In this document: one piece after another, positions 5,175 through 7,612 of the stretch
Numbering within the stretch: the first letter of the stretch is position 1
Layout: every line of letters starts with the position of its first letter
Source: Ignavibacteriaceae bacterium
Lineage (GTDB): Bacteria; Bacteroidota; Ignavibacteria; Ignavibacteriales; Ignavibacteriaceae
Assembly (NCBI GenBank): GCA_026193755.1
Contig: JAPHUI010000450.1
Span: 1-7,612, forward strand
Length of the DNA: 7,612 nucleotides
Reading direction: 5' to 3'
Notes under the pieces: generated by a model
The model's input: only the letters and a program-made list of their open reading frames with translations
The model's database searches: none
Told to the model about the DNA's origin: nothing
Translations under genes and position numbers: made by a program

Positions 5175-6968
5175 ATGTTAAATAAAATTTATCCTTTTAT
5201 GAAATCGATTTCAAAATTTGTTCTAGTTTCATTAATCTTTTTGTTGAATACTTCATTTGCGCAAATGAGCGTGCAGAAAGATCTTGTTAAAATTCAATCC
5301 TATCAATCATTTGATAAAGTGTATCCGGGGACAGAATTTAAGATAGCAGTGGAAGTACAAGTTGCAGAAGGCTGGCATATCAATTCGCATGAACCCTATG
5401 ATGAATATCTTATTCCAACATCATTAACAATAGTTGAGAATCCAAAATTCAAATTAAAAAAAGTTGCTTATCCTGAACCTCACGATTTAAAACTTGCGTT
5501 TTCAGAATCACCATTATCAGTTTGGGAAGGAACTGTTTACAAAGGAGCATTGGTAGAAGTAGATTCCAACTTAACACTAGGTACTTATCCGTTGGTCGTG
5601 GATTTGGAATATCAGGCTTGCAACGATATAAGCTGTCAAGCGCCGACTTCAGTTACAGATACATTGAATATTGAAGTTGCTGATAAAACAACTCCTGTGA
5701 ATTCAATAAATGAAAAAATATTTGAAGAAATTGATATAAGTCTGACTCAACCAACCGCAAATAAAGAAAAAGATTCTGATCCGATTTCCAATGCTCTTGA
5801 GAGCAATGGACTTTTAATTGGATTATTTTTTGTTTTTCTTGGAGGACTGGCATTAAACTTAACACCATGCGTTTATCCTCTTATTCCTATTACAATAGGT
5901 TACTTTGGTGGACAAAGTGAGGGCAGCACAACCAAACTTTTCTTTATGGGAATATTATTTATTCTTGGGCTGGCTGTGACTTATTCTGCAATTGGAGTAA
6001 TAACATCTTTAACCGGAGCTGTGTTTGGTGCACTACTTCAAAATCCAATTGTAATTTTGGCTGTTGTTGCAGTTCTCTTTGTATTATCATTAAGTATGTT
6101 CGGTGTATACGAATTTAAACTTCCCGATAAACTGGTAAATAAAGCAGGTGGTGCAAAAGCAGGTTTGTACGGTGCATTCTTCATGGGATTAACAATGGGC
6201 ATTGTAGCTGCACCTTGTATCGGTCCCTTTGTTCTTGGATTAGTTACTTATGTTGCTACAAAACAGGATCCTTACTTCGGCTTTCTTCTGTTCTTTGTAC
6301 TAGCTGTCGGTCTTGGAACTCCATATCTTTTTCTAGCAGTTTTCTCAGGCAAAATAAAAAAGATTCCAAGAGCAGGCGAGTGGATGGATGCTGTTAAACA
6401 TATCTTTGGTTTCATTTTAGTTGGAATGGCACTTTACTTTTTACTTCCATTGCTGCCTGAATCGTTTAGAGGATATGTATTACCGGTATTCATGGTTGGT
6501 ACAGCCATCTACCTTCTGTTTTTTGAAAAGCTGGCCAACTCAGTAAAAGGATTCAGAATTTTTAAAATTGTATTTTCAATATTGATACTTGCTATTGCTG
6601 TTTATACTCTCATACCTTCCGAAACAAATTCTGTTAACTGGAAACCCTTTACAAAGGATGCTCTTACAGAAATTTCAGGCAAGGGAGTGATTGTTGATTT
6701 TTATGCTGACTGGTGTATACCTTGTAAAGAATTAGATGCAGCAACCTTTTCAGATCCCCGAGTTATAGAATTATCGAAAGATTTTGAAACTTACAAGGCT
6801 GATATGACAAAGTCATTATCACCAGAGGTCGAAGCTATAAGAGAACAATATAATATTATTGGAGTTCCGACAGTATTAATCTTGAATTCAAAGGGTGAAG
6901 AAAAAGAGAGAATTACTGGTTTTGTAAATGCAGATGAATTCTACAAAATTATATCTGAAATAAACTAA
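5175..6968 (+). CDS. dsbD: thiol:disulfide interchange protein DsbD (protein-disulfide reductase)
   Basis: DsbD takes electrons from cytoplasmic thioredoxin across the inner membrane to reduce periplasmic disulfide isomerases, cytochrome c maturation proteins and similar partners. The 597 residues hold a signal peptide (about 9-29, likely cut after TSFA), an N-terminal periplasmic domain with Cys149 and Cys154 (YQACNDISCQAP), about eight membrane helices between 212 and 480 with Cys232 (LTPCVYPLIP) and Cys348 (AAPCIGPFVLG), and a C-terminal thioredoxin domain with Cys514 and Cys517 (ADWCIPCKE). All three redox pairs of the E. coli protein are present. The N-domain pair is spaced CX4C. ATG 5175 has GGAGA (5163-5167) 7 nt upstream; the next Met (codon 9) lacks such a site. 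The start is one base after the nadE stop, so co-transcription is likely. Confidence 0.96.
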   Translation: MLNKIYPFMKSISKFVLVSLIFLLNTSFAQMSVQKDLVKIQSYQSFDKVYPGTEFKIAVEVQVAEGWHINSHEPYDEYLIPTSLTIVENPKFKLKKVAYPEPHDLKLAFSESPLSVWEGTVYKGALVEVDSNLTLGTYPLVVDLEYQACNDISCQAPTSVTDTLNIEVADKTTPVNSINEKIFEEIDISLTQPTANKEKDSDPISNALESNGLLIGLFFVFLGGLALNLTPCVYPLIPITIGYFGGQSEGSTTKLFFMGILFILGLAVTYSAIGVITSLTGAVFGALLQNPIVILAVVAVLFVLSLSMFGVYEFKLPDKLVNKAGGAKAGLYGAFFMGLTMGIVAAPCIGPFVLGLVTYVATKQDPYFGFLLFFVLAVGLGTPYLFLAVFSGKIKKIPRAGEWMDAVKHIFGFILVGMALYFLLPLLPESFRGYVLPVFMVGTAIYLLFFEKLANSVKGFRIFKIVFSILILAIAVYTLIPSETNSVNWKPFTKDALTEISGKGVIVDFYADWCIPCKELDAATFSDPRVIELSKDFETYKADMTKSLSPEVEAIREQYNIIGVPTVLILNSKGEEKERITGFVNADEFYKIISEIN

Positions 6969-6973
6969 CATAC

Positions 6974-7014
6974 ATTTATTAGTACATTGCTAAATCAGAT
7001 AGTACTTAGTAAAT
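6974..7014 (+). terminator. AT-rich hairpin after dsbD, possible weak terminator
   Basis: ATTTATTAGTAC (6974-6985) is nearly the inverse complement of GTACTTAGTAAAT (7002-7014), with one bulge and one mismatch around a 16-nt loop. It begins 5 nt after the dsbD stop. It is poor in GC and only TTTG-type bases follow, so any termination would be weak. Confidence 0.35.
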
Positions 7015-7038
7015 TTGTTAATAAATAACAATATTTTT
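7015..7038 (+). terminator. second small hairpin followed by a T-run in the dsbD-korA gap
   Basis: TTGTTA (7015-7020) pairs with TAACAA (7026-7031) around the loop ATAAA, and TATTTTT (7032-7038) follows. The layout is that of an intrinsic terminator, but the 6-bp stem has only one G-C pair. The T-run ends just before the probable korA ribosome binding site (GGAAAG, 7039-7044), so the site may have no function or may act in the korA leader. Confidence 0.3.
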
Positions 7039-7052
7039 GGAAAGATTTGAAG

Positions 7053-7612
7053 ATGTCAGAAACTAAAGAAAAAGAGTTCAGAGTTCTTACAAGTGTAACC
7101 GTTCGATTTGCTGGAGATTCCGGTGATGGAATGCAGTTAACAGGATCTCAGTTTAGTGATACAACTGCCTGGTTAGGAAATGATTTAAATACTCTACCAG
7201 ATTATCCTGCTGAAATCAGGGCTCCCGCAGGTACTTTGTATGGTGTGAGTGGCTTTCAGTTGCATTTCGGTAGTGAAGATGTTCATACACCCGGTGATAT
7301 ACCGGATGTTTTGGTAGCAATGAATCCCGCAGCATTAAAAAAGAATTTAAAGGAATTAAGAAAAGACGGAGTACTTATTTTAAATTCAGATTCGTTTGAT
7401 CAAAAGAACTTAAATTTAGCCCATTACGAGTCAAATCCACTGCAAGATGGTACCTTAAGTGGTTATGAGTTACACCGCGTTCCAATCACCTCATTGACAG
7501 CAAATGCACTTGAGGGTTTACCATTAAGTCCTAAAGAAGTCTCGAGATGTAAAAACTTTTTTGCACTTGGCTTGATGTACTGGTTATATGATCGTCCGAT
7601 TAAAAACACTGA
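7053..7612 (+). CDS. korA: 2-oxoacid:ferredoxin oxidoreductase alpha subunit (2-oxoglutarate type), N-terminal part
   Basis: The gene runs off the right edge; 186 codons are visible. The enzyme family oxidatively decarboxylates 2-oxoacids to acyl-CoA with reduction of ferredoxin, or runs in reverse in reductive TCA-type CO2 fixation. The visible part is the gamma domain that is fused to the N-terminus of the alpha subunit in the long KorA form. It shows [18 protein letters not shown] (17-34), [20 protein letters not shown] (42-61) and GVSGFQLHF (64-72). The [11 protein letters not shown] and [10 protein letters not shown] signatures are typical of KorA-type proteins annotated as 2-oxoglutarate or general 2-oxoacid acceptors. 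The exact substrate cannot be set without the rest and the beta subunit, expected downstream. ATG 7053 is preceded by GGAAAG (7039-7044, 8-nt spacing). The 84-bp gap from dsbD suggests a separate or loosely linked unit. Confidence 0.9.
   Translation, partial: MSETKEKEFRVLTSVTVRFAGDSGDGMQLTGSQFSDTTAWLGNDLNTLPDYPAEIRAPAGTLYGVSGFQLHFGSEDVHTPGDIPDVLVAMNPAALKKNLKELRKDGVLILNSDSFDQKNLNLAHYESNPLQDGTLSGYELHRVPITSLTANALEGLPLSPKEVSRCKNFFALGLMYWLYDRPIKNT

Noticed and set aside
5728..5760. A DsbD domain boundary defect or frameshift in the linker
   Set aside because: The reading frame is continuous and the polar linker (about residues 170-208) is normal between the periplasmic and membrane domains; all six redox cysteines are present.
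5653..6397. Open frames at 5653-5868 (minus) and 6215-6397 (plus) inside dsbD
   Set aside because: They overlap the conserved dsbD reading frame entirely and have no protein features of their own.
7032..7039. Bacteroidetes-type -7 promoter box (TATTTTTG fits TAnnTTTG) before korA
   Set aside because: No TTTG-type upstream box lies at suitable spacing, the implied leader would be too short to include the ribosome binding site, and T-rich sequence makes chance matches likely.

Overview
The window comes from an AT-rich, compactly organised bacterial chromosome. The gene content and protein style suggest the Bacteroidota/Ignavibacteriota/Chlorobi side of the tree, and Ignavibacteria would fit well. 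This placement is inferred from a large KorA-type 2-oxoacid:ferredoxin oxidoreductase subunit, a two-domain glutamine-dependent NadE, a PspC/LiaF-like pair and intergenic palindromes of a familiar look. No rRNA or marker search was possible. All genes appear intact except the two cut by the window ends. I see no phage, plasmid, CRISPR, tRNA or rRNA.

Layout, left to right. (1) At 1-178 is the 3' end of a gene for an AtuA-like ferredoxin-fold domain. (2) At 181-247 a two-hairpin palindromic repeat almost fills the gap before prfB. (3) prfB (263-1364) encodes peptide chain release factor 2 and has the classical programmed +1 frameshift at an internal UGA (332-334). One base after its stop, a TTG start opens an alkyltransferase-like (ATL) DNA-damage sensor (1366-1713) in which Ala replaces the MGMT catalytic Cys. 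(4) A second member of the repeat family (1761-1830) sits between the convergent ATL gene and the minus-strand pair. (5) The minus-strand pair is a PspC-domain protein (2780-3250) followed by a LiaF-like membrane protein (1845-2765), a probable envelope-stress operon. (6) A 285-bp divergent intergenic region (3251-3535) is rich in palindromes. (7) nadE (3536-5173) and dsbD (5175-6968) are separated by one base and are probably co-transcribed. (8) After a short AT-rich gap with two weak hairpins, the 5' part of korA (7053 to the window end) begins.

How the genes relate. prfB plus ATL, PspC plus LiaF-like, and nadE plus dsbD are three transcription units defined by spacing. The PspC and LiaF-like proteins share a related two-helix membrane module and probably act together at the membrane. 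NadE makes NAD+. DsbD carries cytoplasmic thiol reducing power across the inner membrane. KorA belongs to central 2-oxoacid metabolism. These three share a redox theme, but no direct mechanistic link is visible.

The coding content is largely ordinary. The most interesting signals are non-coding: two intergenic repeats built as inverted doublets of a GTCA-headed hairpin, whose variable base triplets co-vary perfectly in all four half-elements (a REPIN-like design), and the nested palindromes in the pspC/nadE divergent region.
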